DNA of 64,000 nt from positions 1,337,021-1,401,020 of the forward strand of contig ML996692.1 in the NCBI GenBank assembly GCA_010356995.1. The letters are read 5' to 3'. The notes beneath the pieces were generated by a model, which saw nothing but the letters and a program-made list of their open reading frames with translations, did no database searches and was not told where the DNA came from. Position 1 is the first letter of the stretch. Each line of letters starts with the position of its first letter. This DNA is from Trichodelitschia bisporula. Taxonomy: Eukaryota > Ascomycota > Dothideomycetes > Phaeotrichales > Phaeotrichaceae. Below, piece by piece: positions 35,486-45,376 of the stretch. The translations under genes were made by a program, and so were the position numbers.

Positions 35486-36983
35486 GGAGGTTAAGGGGGG
35501 GGAGGGGACTAGGTTTGTGGGGAGTGAGCATTGGGTTTGTTGTAAGGTCTTGATTTTTCGTTGAAGAGCCTTGTATAAAAGCGTTTTTGAGGCTGGGTAG
35601 CATGTAATGTGTGGCGGGGGTTGGGAGCGGTCTAGTAAGGTGTGGGTGTTGTGGGCATGTCGAGGCGACTGGCCTTCAAGCATACGCTCCTTTGAACAAC
35701 GGTGCGCCGCCTTTTCGGGCGGATGGTGAGCATATAGAGGCGTTTAGTAATGCAGGGTCTTTGGCTGCTATGGTGCGGTGTGTGTTGGTGATGTGTGAGG
35801 GCCTAGGGCTTGCGTGTTGTGAAGCATTTTGACAAAGCAGGCACATCATGACGGGAGACACACGGACAGGTGATGGTGTTTTTTGGGGCTTCAGATGCTT
35901 CTACCCTAGATGTAGAGTGCTTCCACTGTGGTATCATCTTCGAAGTGCCTTGTAAGGCACTCTGTGTGGTGTCTTCCCGAATACTTCTTTAAACCCGACC
36001 TTTCACTCATCGTCGACCAACGGGGATGTATAAATGCAACTCTACTGCCCTTGCCGTGTGACCAGGCCGGCCAAATGCTCCTGTTGCTGCGGAGGCGTTC
36101 GAGCTGCAACTTTCGGCCCTTGCCGGTAACTACTGGACTGTTCACATGCCCCTCTCGACGCGGGGTGGTGAAGGGGGTGATGTTGTTCGAGGTGAGGTAA
36201 ATGTAGACATGAGGAAGGAGCATTGCTATGCAGGAAGCGACATGGAAAGATGATGTAATATGCGCATGATGGGAGGAAGGAACATGGGAGGATACTTGTT
36301 GGCATCATCATGTATTTAGTCTCGAGGGTCTCTTGATTCTCTTCTCCTCGTCTTCTATCAACTCTTCACTTCGCTCCCTAGTCATTTGCACGGGTCGAAC
36401 CTATCCTTTCCCTTAAGCTGCTCTCGGCAGGGCCCCTAAAGAAGCACTCGTCCCAGATATCTCCTATTCCTCCTCCACTCACTCAACGGGAACGGAAACG
36501 CCGAGCAATCGACTTGCCTTGAAGCCTACTGCCGCTGCGAATAGGGGGGCCTTACAGGTTTCCAAAAAGCAGGAGGATACTATAAAGTACGGATCAGTCA
36601 TATGGAGAGTGAGAGGCACGCTAGGTTTCAAATTGCCTGATTTTCGATTGCTTCTCCTAATCTTCTAATCACCCAGTGTCAGTATCTACAATCACAACCT
36701 CCTGCCCCATCTGGCGCAGTGCGTGCAGCGACATCCTTTAGCGCTCATCGGGGGGACAGGTCCTAGGGGTGAGGGGATCTCAGAATAGTCACCATGTCAG
36801 TTTTCAAAATCCAACACTCACCATTGATATATAATAATGCTAATTAGGTTCAGGCCGTGTACACCGTATTAGCCCAAATGCGTGGAGTATCGCTCTGCAA
36901 ATGCCAACCAAGTAATAGTACGAAAGGCGCATCATTCCTATGACCCACGGGCTGATCAGCCTTCACACCAGGGGGTCGTGGAA
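35486..36983. other. Convergent intergenic region, 1.5 kb
   Basis: Lies between the 3' ends of the class V chitin synthase (plus) and the orphan gene (minus). AT content rises near 36570-36870. No gene, tRNA or clear mobile element was recognised. Confidence 0.5.
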
Positions 36984-39900
36984 TCACGGGCTCCCGCTGA
37001 AGAGACTGCTAAAGCTACTCCGACTATCAAACGACCCACGCCCCTCATCCACACGCACAAGCGTCGCGCGCCCGGCACTCTTCCGCAACCCCGCGCTCTT
37101 TTGCGAAGGCGACTCCGGGCTACCCAGCACGCGCTCATCTCCCAACTCAAACCCCTTGGGTAGCGGTGCTTGCTGCGTACCGGTACCGCCATCGACGGTC
37201 TCCGGGTCTTCATCGAATAGGGAGGAAAAACTCGTACACGCTCTTTTCGGCGAGGGAGAGGAGAGCAGCGGGGATATGGCTGAGCGCTTCCGTTTCGGGG
37301 TGGGAGATGAGATGGGCATGGGGGCTGGGGGGGTGATGTCGAAAGGGGGTATTTCGGGGAGGAGGAGGTTGTTGGCTTGGTCGGAGGGTGGGGGAAGGGA
37401 GGGTTGTGAGCTGCTTCCGCTCGGATCAGCTGCACCCTCGGCAGTGGGCATACTCTCTACATGCCCGGGTAAGTTCCCGACGGACAACCGCTGGGTCCAT
37501 GCACTTGGGTCTATGTTCATGAGTCCGGCGCTGATGTCCATGCCCTCTGCGTCGAATAGGGCTCCGAGGGAGGGGAGGCGCGAGCCTGGCAGGGAGAGCG
37601 GCATGTCGAATGCCTCCTCCGGCAGGGCCGTCGGAAGCTCGGCGCTCGGCTGCAGGTCGAATCCCGCATCCGGCCCGACGGCCGGAGGCTCGCTTGCTTG
37701 CGGCATAGGCGTGGACGGGACCGACCTAGGCGGGGCCGGGAACGAAGAGCCCCTAGCTTCCGAGGGGGGGGGCGTCTGCGACGCGACTTGCGCTTCTAGT
37801 TGCGCGATGCGCTGCATCATCCATAGGAGGGCTGGGTCTTGGGCGGGCGGGGCGGGGGGTGGGTACATTGGTGCCGCTGGTGCGGGTGTGGGAACGGGCA
37901 CTGGGGGAAAGAGGGTGGGGTCAATGAGTGAGGAGGGCATGGGAAGTGGGGGGGGTGGGGGTGGGAGCGTCTTGGGGGAGGCGTGGGTGCTGGAGGACTC
38001 AGGGGCGGGCTGTAGGTAGGCTTCGTACAGGGAGGGATCGGGTTCGAATGTAAAGTCTCCCCAGTTTGTGGGGTCAGGGATGGACTGGGGCGCGTGGGCT
38101 TGCGCTTCCGGGGGCAGGCCGTAGCTTGCTGCTGAGGTTGGGAGCGCGTTCCAGGGGGCGTGGTATACAGCCTCGTGGTAGGCGTCCTGATTGAAAACCT
38201 CGCCTGGTACATCTATGCCCATCGGATCCATGTACGATCTAGCCGGCATCTCTGGTGGGTCGTAATAAAGGGGGACACCAGAAGCATCCTGCGCTGGATC
38301 AGGCTCTGCCGGATGCCCCTTCCTGTAACCCTTCTTACCTTTGACGCGGTATCTGGTCTCCGGCAGAATCGCATCGGCAGGATAGTGCTGCCCAGGGGGC
38401 GGCGGCGAAAGAGGCGGAAGGACCATGCTGCGATTACGCCGGCCCTTCCGCACAGCAGCCTTCTTTTCCCGCCGGTCCATAGCGCGCTTGGGCTTCAAGT
38501 GCGTCAGCGGCGCTTCTCCGGGTTTCCTGCGCGGAGCGCGGCCGTGATAAAACCCCGCGTCCTCAATTTCCTGCGAGTAGGCGACGTGAACCTCGCGGAG
38601 AGGCCTCCTTAGCCGGGCAGCGCGGTACTTAAGCGCGACCTCCTTGCGCTTGCGCAGGCTCGTTTCCAGCGCTGCCCGCGAACTGTTCAGCCACGCTGCC
38701 TTGGGGACTAGCTTCGCGATGTCCGACATGCGGTATTTGAGGCCGACCCAGAGGAGGGGTTCTTGGTGCATGTCTGTCCAGTGGTTCGTCATGATTTCCT
38801 CTGGCGTCAGGTGCGTGGGGTACTCGTCTTGCAGGAGCTGGCCGGCGACGGGCTTGGGTGTGTCTGATGCCTGGCGCTCTTTCTTCGGGTCCATGAGGCT
38901 TACTGCCGTGTCCAGATCGGCGAAACAGCGGCTCGTGTCTTTCAGCTTCGCGACCATCGGGTGCAACTTACCCCCTGGATGGGGAGCCTCGGAGAGATGG
39001 ATACCATTTATGATGGCCTGGATCCGGCGGGCGAACGTGCCGTCCGGATGGGCGACGATTTCCTTGCCGACTGCAGACAGAGACGCCGGGTTTTCGAGCT
39101 CGACATACTCAGGTGGTGTCCAGAGGTGCTTGTTCAGAAACTCGCCGACGTTGTTGACCTCCGGGTCATCGTCAATGGCTTCGTAAAGCGCCTCATAATG
39201 CTCCTGCTGGCCAGAGATGTAGCCCTCGCCCAGCACCTGGCGCACGGCAATGAGCAGCCTGTTCCGCACGTTGCTCGGATCGATGCCGCCGGACTCAATG
39301 CCGCGCGCCTTGTTGATTTGATTGGCCATGCCGGTGAAGCCCCAGCTCCGCGAAATAACGCGGTAATGGTAGTGCAGGGCGAGCAGCGCGAGGCCCGGCC
39401 ATGTCATTACGTGCTCTGGGTAGTAGATGAGCAGTTCCCGCAGCGTGATGTCGATCATGATGTCCTGCGGCAGAGTGGTGGTGAAGGACGGCGCGCCCTT
39501 GATGTGCTTCCAGCTCGGCGGTGCGACCCGCTTGTAGCTGCCCATCTTCGGGGACCTTTTAACTTTTGCCCCGAGGCCGGCGAGAATGGACGGGTCGACG
39601 ATGAGGTGCTTGTGGTCGTTGACCAGCCAGATGACGTGCGTGTGCTCCTCACCCGGCCAGAGATTCCGCTCCTCGATTTCAAACCGCGGACACCCGTCGT
39701 CGGACCCGGAGTATGTCACCAGATTGACGATGTAGCGCTCCCCGCGCTGCAGCGCGAACATGCGGAAAAGGAGGAGCACCTCCCCGAGGGACGGCTCAAA
39801 CCTGGCCTGCACGCGCGTCAGCAGGTCAGCGTACTCCTCGTTGCTGAGAAAATCCTCAGCGGTGATAACTTGCGCCTGGAAGTCGGCGCTGGTGTACATC

Positions 39901-40178
39901 TCGAGCAGCGTCTCGGCGGTGGAACCGGTCACACCGGGGAGGGAGGCGAGACTGTCGGCCATGCCGCGGATGATCGAGGCCGTGTTTGTGAAGGACACGA
40001 TTGGCTGCTGGAACCCTGTGCTTGCCAGGGCGGTTAGTTCATCGGCGACGGAGGGCGGGCCTTGGAGGTAGATGCATGGATATCGGCCGAACACGAAATT
40101 GGGACAGGTCCGCCAGGGACCGCCCGTTGAGCGCCTGCGCTCGGGAGAGGAGCTTCCTCTGAGACGTCCGGTCCACAT
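36984..40178 (-). CDS. Large orphan protein, probably nuclear
   Basis: A single uninterrupted frame of 1,064 codons, far too long for chance. I do not recognise the family. The N-terminal 450 residues look globular, with aromatic and charged residues evenly spread (for example ERYIVNLVTYSGSDDGCPRF, YYPEHVMTWPGLALLALHYH, VRNRLLIAVRQVLGEGYISG). The middle is very basic (LKPKRAMDRREKKAAVRKGR), followed by Pro-rich disorder. The C-terminus has a second basic cluster (TPKRKRSAISPLLSSPSPKR) and two copies of an SFSSLF motif, one just before DEDPE and one in the last residues. Two basic clusters suggest nuclear import. The start is uncertain: the first 40 residues are Arg/Ser-rich, and a later in-frame Met (MADSLASLPG) is a possible start. 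It could belong to a lineage-specific expanded fungal family. Confidence 0.75.
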   Translation of the reverse strand: MWTGRLRGSSSPERRRSTGGPWRTCPNFVFGRYPCIYLQGPPSVADELTALASTGFQQPIVSFTNTASIIRGMADSLASLPGVTGSTAETLLEMYTSADFQAQVITAEDFLSNEEYADLLTRVQARFEPSLGEVLLLFRMFALQRGERYIVNLVTYSGSDDGCPRFEIEERNLWPGEEHTHVIWLVNDHKHLIVDPSILAGLGAKVKRSPKMGSYKRVAPPSWKHIKGAPSFTTTLPQDIMIDITLRELLIYYPEHVMTWPGLALLALHYHYRVISRSWGFTGMANQINKARGIESGGIDPSNVRNRLLIAVRQVLGEGYISGQQEHYEALYEAIDDDPEVNNVGEFLNKHLWTPPEYVELENPASLSAVGKEIVAHPDGTFARRIQAIINGIHLSEAPHPGGKLHPMVAKLKDTSRCFADLDTAVSLMDPKKERQASDTPKPVAGQLLQDEYPTHLTPEEIMTNHWTDMHQEPLLWVGLKYRMSDIAKLVPKAAWLNSSRAALETSLRKRKEVALKYRAARLRRPLREVHVAYSQEIEDAGFYHGRAPRRKPGEAPLTHLKPKRAMDRREKKAAVRKGRRNRSMVLPPLSPPPPGQHYPADAILPETRYRVKGKKGYRKGHPAEPDPAQDASGVPLYYDPPEMPARSYMDPMGIDVPGEVFNQDAYHEAVYHAPWNALPTSAASYGLPPEAQAHAPQSIPDPTNWGDFTFEPDPSLYEAYLQPAPESSSTHASPKTLPPPPPPLPMPSSLIDPTLFPPVPVPTPAPAAPMYPPPAPPAQDPALLWMMQRIAQLEAQVASQTPPPSEARGSSFPAPPRSVPSTPMPQASEPPAVGPDAGFDLQPSAELPTALPEEAFDMPLSLPGSRLPSLGALFDAEGMDISAGLMNIDPSAWTQRLSVGNLPGHVESMPTAEGAADPSGSSSQPSLPPPSDQANNLLLPEIPPFDITPPAPMPISSPTPKRKRSAISPLLSSPSPKRACTSFSSLFDEDPETVDGGTGTQQAPLPKGFELGDERVLGSPESPSQKSAGLRKSAGRATLVRVDEGRGSFDSRSSFSSLFSGSP

Positions 40179-40421
40179 GATTGTTGCGGATGGAAGCTAG
40201 TGATGTATTGAGTCGAGTGGCTGCGAGCGATATATTGCAACAGGACGATGGAACCGTGAGCGGTATATCTATCGAGTGTGCCCTCCTTGTCCGAGTGCGT
40301 GAATGCCCTGAAGGCCATTGTACTCAGCAACATCACAAAGGACAAAGGACAAGGCCGTTGTGCGGATAATTGGTGATTGGAACAATCAGGACAAAGCCCT
40401 CACTGTCCAGGTGCACTCCTA

Positions 40422-41552
40422 TCACGAAGGGCTTCCTCCAAAGACGAATCGCTGCCAGTTGTCGCCGAGCTGCTTCACGCCGTGGTCAAGCGTCCACCCC
40501 TTCAGATCGCATATTTTACGCACAATGTCCTCCAGATGCCGGTCCATTCGCGGCCCGGCAGTGTGCAGGTCGCTTTCCGCCAGGATTCGATCATCGGGAA
40601 GTGCGCAGATTACGGCTTCGGCCTTTGATGCAGCAGCAGAGGAGAAGTTGATTGCCGTGGAAAACGAGAAGTAGATTTCCGTCGGAATCGAGGGCTGCAG
40701 GTAGAGTTTCACCGAGTCGGGCGGGCCCGAGTACGAGTGGAGACAGACACGAGGCGGGTACGGCTGCGGACCAGATGATGGCATCCGGGCTTCCTCGGTT
40801 GACTCGGTCGGTCCGCCAACCTGGCGCTTCCGCTCGCGCCTACTCAACACCTTCCGCTCATGCCCTTTCCAGGTCTCGGAGAGTGTGTCAAATAGCACGC
40901 CGTGGGCCTGAACTCCGTGCACAGATACGGCCCGCTGCATCTCGCCGGCGAGAGCGAGTTGAGCCTTGAGGACTTTGCGCTGGTGCTCCATCTGCACTCG
41001 ATACTGCGACAGCTGGCGCCCCTCGCGGCCACCAGGGGTCAGAGAGTCGTCGCACCCGCGGCTGTCTGGCAGCCATGCTTCTGGGATGCGGAAGGCTTTG
41101 TCGAGGCCGACTTCTCCGATCAGGGCGGGTGGGAACCGTTCGAGAAAGTCCCGTGTCTGCGTTAGAAACTCGGAGAACGGGCGCGGAGAGGGCAGGGAGA
41201 GGATGAAGTTGTGGTCTTCTGGGGTCGGGGCGAGGACGGACTGGTAATGGCGCACCTTGTCGTCGTCACTGAGGCTTTTGCTGTTATACTCGTCCTCGTC
41301 GAACATTTGGTGGGAGAACCAGGGGTGCCAGCCGAAAGAGGGGATGACCCGGCATTCAACGTCGTCTTTGTCTTTGTCCTTGCTGCCGAGTTTGTCCGCG
41401 ACTTCGGCCACCAGGTGTTGATCCTGAGCACGTGTGGCCATAATCGTTAGTGCTCTGGCTTTCATGTGCGGAATCTCATCTATTGAGGCCATTGTGTCAG
41501 TTGGATGACAATGGGCATCAAAGACGCCGAGGTGCCATGGGAAGTCGGCCAT
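40422..41552 (-). CDS. TatD-family metal-dependent hydrolase (Scn1-like)
   Basis: TatD-type amidohydrolase-fold phosphoesterase, 376 residues from a single exon. The start at MADFPWHLG puts the metal-binding HxH (VFDAHCHPTD, residues 14 and 16) where the family has it; the frame is open further upstream through a telomere-like repeat, which I treat as 5' leader. Other metal-site segments are the GWHPW motif, ALIGEVGLDK with the bridging Glu, the HSYSG His strand and ILAESDLHTAG with the final Asp. A Ser/Pro/Arg-rich insert between GVLFDTLSETWKGH and RVCLHSYSG is longer than in bacterial TatD. It resembles fission-yeast Scn1-type proteins; nuclease activity is known for some family members but not shown here. 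Confidence 0.87.
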   Translation of the reverse strand: MADFPWHLGVFDAHCHPTDTMASIDEIPHMKARALTIMATRAQDQHLVAEVADKLGSKDKDKDDVECRVIPSFGWHPWFSHQMFDEDEYNSKSLSDDDKVRHYQSVLAPTPEDHNFILSLPSPRPFSEFLTQTRDFLERFPPALIGEVGLDKAFRIPEAWLPDSRGCDDSLTPGGREGRQLSQYRVQMEHQRKVLKAQLALAGEMQRAVSVHGVQAHGVLFDTLSETWKGHERKVLSRRERKRQVGGPTESTEEARMPSSGPQPYPPRVCLHSYSGPPDSVKLYLQPSIPTEIYFSFSTAINFSSAAASKAEAVICALPDDRILAESDLHTAGPRMDRHLEDIVRKICDLKGWTLDHGVKQLGDNWQRFVFGGSPS

Positions 41553-41583
41553 GGAGAAGCGGAGACCGTGTGGTGAGTTAAGA

Positions 41584-41602
41584 GGGTTAGGGTTAGGGTT
41601 AG
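41584..41602 (+). repeat. Interstitial telomere-like array (TTAGGG, three units)
   Basis: GGGTTAGGGTTAGGGTTAG lies 32 bp upstream of the TatD-family start codon, in the divergent promoter shared with the membrane-protein gene at 41834. Such sites are bound by Tbf1/Teb1-type Myb factors in yeasts; a role here is inference. Confidence 0.85.
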
Positions 41603-41833
41603 ACGTCTCACAAAGTCCAAATCGATTATGTGAATTCGGAGGCAAAGCCGTGCATGCGCAATTCGCGATTTTTGTACCGGAAGCTTGACGTGAAGCGCGT
41701 CCTGCGCCGCGATGCATCATCACCGTTGCGTGACGTAGTGCGGGACCTTTCGGGCCGATCACATGCGACCTCACCCCCGCATTAGATGCCATCTCCACCT
41801 CCAACCCACCTTCATCACTGTCATGCCACTACA

Positions 41834-42538
41834 ATGTTATCTCCAATCCGCCTCCTCGCGCCCCCCACATTCCTGCTTCTCGCCCTTCCCCTCGCCGTCT
41901 TCGCCGCGCTAACCACCTCCCTCGCCCTCACCGTCCTCTCCGTCCGCCTCTGCATCGTCTATTCCGAGCTCACCGTCGCCCTCGTCTACAGCTGGCTCTT
42001 CGCAAAGAACACCGCGCTGCCCTCCTCCTCGCAGCGCACCCCCCAGCGCACCCCGCCGCGCCGCCGCAGCAGCATCGCCCTCAGCACGCATTCCAGCACC
42101 GAGACCCTCCGCGGCCCATCCAAGACCCCGCGCTCGACGCCAATTCACATCAGCCTCGGCGCAGATCGCGACTTCGAGGGCGTGGGCGGGTGGCGCGTCG
42201 CGGGGGCGGCGCCGGAGGAGGTCCAATGGACGAAGATGAATGAGCGTCTGGAGTTGCCTGCTTCGCCGGCTGAATTGCGGCGGCAGCGGCATCATGTGCG
42301 AAGCTTGACGGGCGGGGCGTCGGAGGAGCGGCTTGCGTGGAGTCCGGGCGCGGTGCGGTTGAGTCCTGCTCATAGTCGGCCGCGGACGCCGAATACGAGT
42401 GCTTTTGGCGTGGAGGGGTATTTTGACATTCAGGGGCGGAGAAAGAGCAGTGATAGTCTGAGGAAGGATGATCACAAACGCATGTCCACGGCTTCGTCGT
42501 CGAGCTCGCTCAAGGGCCTTAAAGTGGCGTTTTGCTGA
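41834..42538 (+). CDS. Small membrane protein of unknown function
   Basis: 234 residues from a single exon, start chosen at the Met directly before the hydrophobic run. Residues 1-55 (MLSPIRLLAPPTFLLLALPL then AVFAALTTSLALTVLSVRLC) form one long or two close membrane segments. The rest is Ser/Thr/Arg/Pro-rich and probably cytosolic. It carries a recognisable patch, GGWRVAGAAPEEVQWTKMN then RLELPASPAELRRQRHH, that I associate with an uncharacterised conserved family of filamentous ascomycetes (from memory, not checked). The C-terminus has YFDIQGRRKSSDSLRKDD and a Ser run. Many RxxS/SP sites suggest phosphorylation. It diverges from the TatD-family gene across 281 bp. Confidence 0.78.
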   Translation: MLSPIRLLAPPTFLLLALPLAVFAALTTSLALTVLSVRLCIVYSELTVALVYSWLFAKNTALPSSSQRTPQRTPPRRRSSIALSTHSSTETLRGPSKTPRSTPIHISLGADRDFEGVGGWRVAGAAPEEVQWTKMNERLELPASPAELRRQRHHVRSLTGGASEERLAWSPGAVRLSPAHSRPRTPNTSAFGVEGYFDIQGRRKSSDSLRKDDHKRMSTASSSSSLKGLKVAFC

Positions 42539-42803
42539 TGCGGGAATGGTACATCTGGAGTTTCTTGGTGAATGAGAGACGTACAGGAGATTTGTGAGGC
42601 GCAACCAATTGGGGGGCTCCATTCGGACGTATTCCTTTGTTTCTTCGTGTCTCGCTGGCCATGAGATGCGCACTTCTCCCTCGGATCACCGGAACGGGTT
42701 AAAGGATGTCGAACTTCACCCCGTTGACGAACCCCGCTGGTGGACCCAGTCTCCACGCAATTGGCTTCAACATTCGTCCGAGCTAGGCAACCAACATCAA
42801 AAA

Positions 42804-42895
42804 GCGTTGGTGGTTTAGTGGTAAAATCCGTCGTTGCCATCCGAAGCAATTTGGGACGATTCGACGGGCCCCGGGTTCGATTCCCGGCCGACGCA
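42804..42895 (+). tRNA. tRNA-Gly (GCC) with 21-nt intron
   Basis: Acceptor GCGTTGG (42804-42810) pairs with CCGACGC (42888-42894), discriminator A at 42895. The anticodon GCC is at 42836-42838 in the loop TTGCCA-T, and the stem is CGTCG/CGACG. The 21-nt intron occupies 42840-42860, directly after position 37. The T-arm CCGGGTTCGATTCCCGG is intact. Matches the usual fungal tRNA-Gly(GCC) body (GTGGTTTAGTGGTAAAATCC). Confidence 0.95.
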
Positions 42896-43442
42896 TTTTT
42901 GCCATTCAAGTGTTGAAGGTGGCTTTGGACTGTCGCTACGCTCGGCTACCTTTATGCCACGCCGAGGACCGAGTTCTTTTTTCCCGCCAGGCGTGCGAGG
43001 TCCCGTGTTAAGCAGCCGAGATTGGCGACGGTTCAAGCGAAAGGAGACTGCCGATGGGCTGGGACACTTTTGTTTTGGCCAATATAAAGGGCTAATTGGC
43101 TGACGGGAAGTTCGAAGGCTGGCGGAGTGGCTTTAGGGCAGAGTGAGTGCGGGCTTTGGGGTGAGGTCGACGGGTTGACGGAGGCGATGGATGAGAGTGA
43201 ACACGAGCAAGTGGTACCAGTGATGATGTCCAATGAGTTGGAGGCTCCATCTCCCGTCGTATCAATCAGAGGGTCAGCCTTTGTCATTACCGGACGTGAC
43301 GTGAGTGTCTTTGTCCGCTTCCAAGCCGCGTAGCCGGGTCAGCCTAATCCTCTGCCCCAGCAGCATCAACTCTCGACGCTCATCCGCTCAGCAGCCAGCG
43401 TCATTGATCGACCCATTAAATGTAGACATTACATACCAACAC
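42896..43442. other. Intergenic region
   Basis: About 550 bp between tRNA-Gly and the 3' end of the GST-like gene. No gene is seen. Confidence 0.5.
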
Positions 43443-44309
43443 TCAGTACGTCGCCCTCGCCAACCACGGCGCACACCCCTCATACAACGCCTTGATACTC
43501 GCATCTTGCCCCACAGCCCGCGCCCACAACCCCTCATCCACAAGCCGGAACGCATGCAACATACTCACAACCACGAAATCCGCATACGAAGCTGCACCGT
43601 TAGCCCCCACCCCGCCCCACACACAGAGGATGTGCAACTCACGCATCGCCCCCATCAAGAACGGCCCCCCACTCGCCCTCAACAACCCCGCAAGCTCCCT
43701 AAATCCTGTCCCTGCCTGCGCCCACGCGCCCTCCACCTCCGTCCCCGCCGCCAACCGGCTCAAATGCATCCCAAACTCCCCCTCGCGCTTCGCGTGATAG
43801 TCCGCCGCGCTCGCCGGCCCCAACAGCACCTCCGGCACCCGCGGGAGATACAGCCCGGCGAGGGGGTATATAATGCTCGGCACGAGGGCCTCTATGCGCG
43901 CCCACAGCGGCGAGTCCAGGTGCAGGGAGGGGTGGGAGGGGTATGCGGCTTCGAGGGCGGGGGCGATGTTCGCGGAGTCCATGACCAGGGCGCCGGAGGG
44001 GAGGCGCACGGTTGGGATGGTGTAGGGGACGTTGGGGATGCCGCCGGGGGGGCGGGGGGGGATTCCGCTGGTTTGGTTAGAGGGGGGGGTTGACGGGGGT
44101 GGGGGGCGTACAGGCTGGAGAGTTTGGGGGTGATTTCGGGGTACTCGAGCCACTCGGTTTTGTACGGTATGCCCTTGTAGTTCAGCGCGAGGCGGGCTGG
44201 TCGGTCAGCTTCGTACCCCACAATCGGAGGATCACATACTCTTCCACGGATTAGGGCTCCAGCACCCACTCCCATCGCGCGTCGGGATATCGTAGAGCAG
44301 AAGCGTCAT
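43443..44309 (-). CDS. Glutathione S-transferase-like protein
   Basis: Four exons (44309-44240, 44196-44112, 44067-43643, 43591-43443) with introns of 43, 44 and 51 nt give 242 residues. Splicing builds the family N-terminus MTLLLYDIPTR...NPWKTRLALNYKGIPYKTEW, a thioredoxin-fold GST domain, followed by PNVPYTIPTVRLPSGALVMDS, the cis-Pro and Asp-Ser glutathione-binding segment. The C-terminal helical domain contains MGAMPSYADFVVVSMLHAF, restored by the last splice. This NPWKTR type is common in fungi, where many members act as general detoxification or pathway-specific GSTs; the substrate is unknown. Intron 3 is GTGAGT...CTAACGGTGCAG. The Pro-rich GIPPRPPGGIPN just after junction 2 makes that splice the least certain. 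Confidence 0.84.
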
Positions 44310-45376
44310 ATCGTCGGTCGCACTCGCCGGCCCGTTTTTCCAAAACAAGAACCCTTTGGACCAAAAGATGCCCATTTGCCGTCCAGACAACGACAGCCGG
44401 AGCGGGGTAGCGGGCGCAGATGTAGATATACGAACGCTTCCCAGCTTCCAGAGCTGTCCCCAGCCAAGCGTTACCCCATTTAGGCCCCGAGGGCAACGCA
44501 CGGTGCGGCTGCGCCGAATGCGGTAATCGCTGGAGGGCAGAAGGCTGGGCTAGGCGGCGTGCTATTGGCCCGAGGGGCGCGGCGAGGCGGGGAAGGATCG
44601 GGAGCCGGCTGAAAAGTCGTGGCAGCCAGTTTCAGGCGGGTTTGCGGACTGGGCAGCTACAACATTTGCGTGTGGGCCGTAGCAGGCAGTGAACGGGGGG
44701 TGCCTGGCTTTTCATGCGCTCCACCACCCTGCTGTGTTGGCGGGGCAGAGGCGACGCAAGCACGGCCCTGGTTCTTCAGCCTGCCGTGCCTGAGTGAAGA
44801 GCAGCGCATACCGCGGTGGTGGTGCGGAAGCGGGGTCGCGGACAGCATTGGAGTACCGTAGGTACGACTGATAGCGTGCTTCAGTTCGTACTATGGATCG
44901 GTAGCACATCCCCACGGTCTCCCCACACCCAATTGATGATCGCGGCGCGATCAAGCACCACACGCGCATCAGCAGTGCCCAAAACGGGAATTGTACGTCG
45001 AAAGCCAGCCCCTCACCGCCAAAAGGCGCGACATGCAAGCCCCCCCCCCCCCACATGCGCATGTTCCGACTCTCCGACCTCCCGCACCCGAAGCCGTGGT
45101 CTCGACAGCCGAGCCGCATGCGCCCTGGCCGCGAGGGCGTTGTGGCTGTCCTCGGCGCATAACGAGCGGCAGACATCGCAGCCAAATCACGTGTAGGGTA
45201 CAGCAATGTATGAATCGAGGCTAGCGGTGAGGAGAGGGGTGAGTAGACGTTATTCAGCACGCCTCGAAAAGAGTTAAGATGTCTATGTACTCCGGATATG
45301 CCATCCCCACGTAAACGCCGTCAAGATACTCTACATGCTTCCCCGCAGATCGCTATTCCAATGCCCCGCTGCTTGG
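44310..45376. other. Intergenic region, 1.1 kb
   Basis: Holds the GST-like promoter and the carrier gene's 3' flank. A run of 13 C residues lies at 45040-45052. No supported gene. Confidence 0.5.

Noticed and set aside
40181-40421. Possibility that the 1,064-codon orphan and the TatD-family gene are one transcript or fused protein
   Set aside because: Both are on the minus strand, but the TatD stop at 40422 is followed by about 240 bp before the orphan start, with no splice pair joining them.
45040-45052. Run of 13 C residues
   Set aside because: A simple homopolymer in intergenic DNA; its exact length may not be reliable and nothing ties it to a function.
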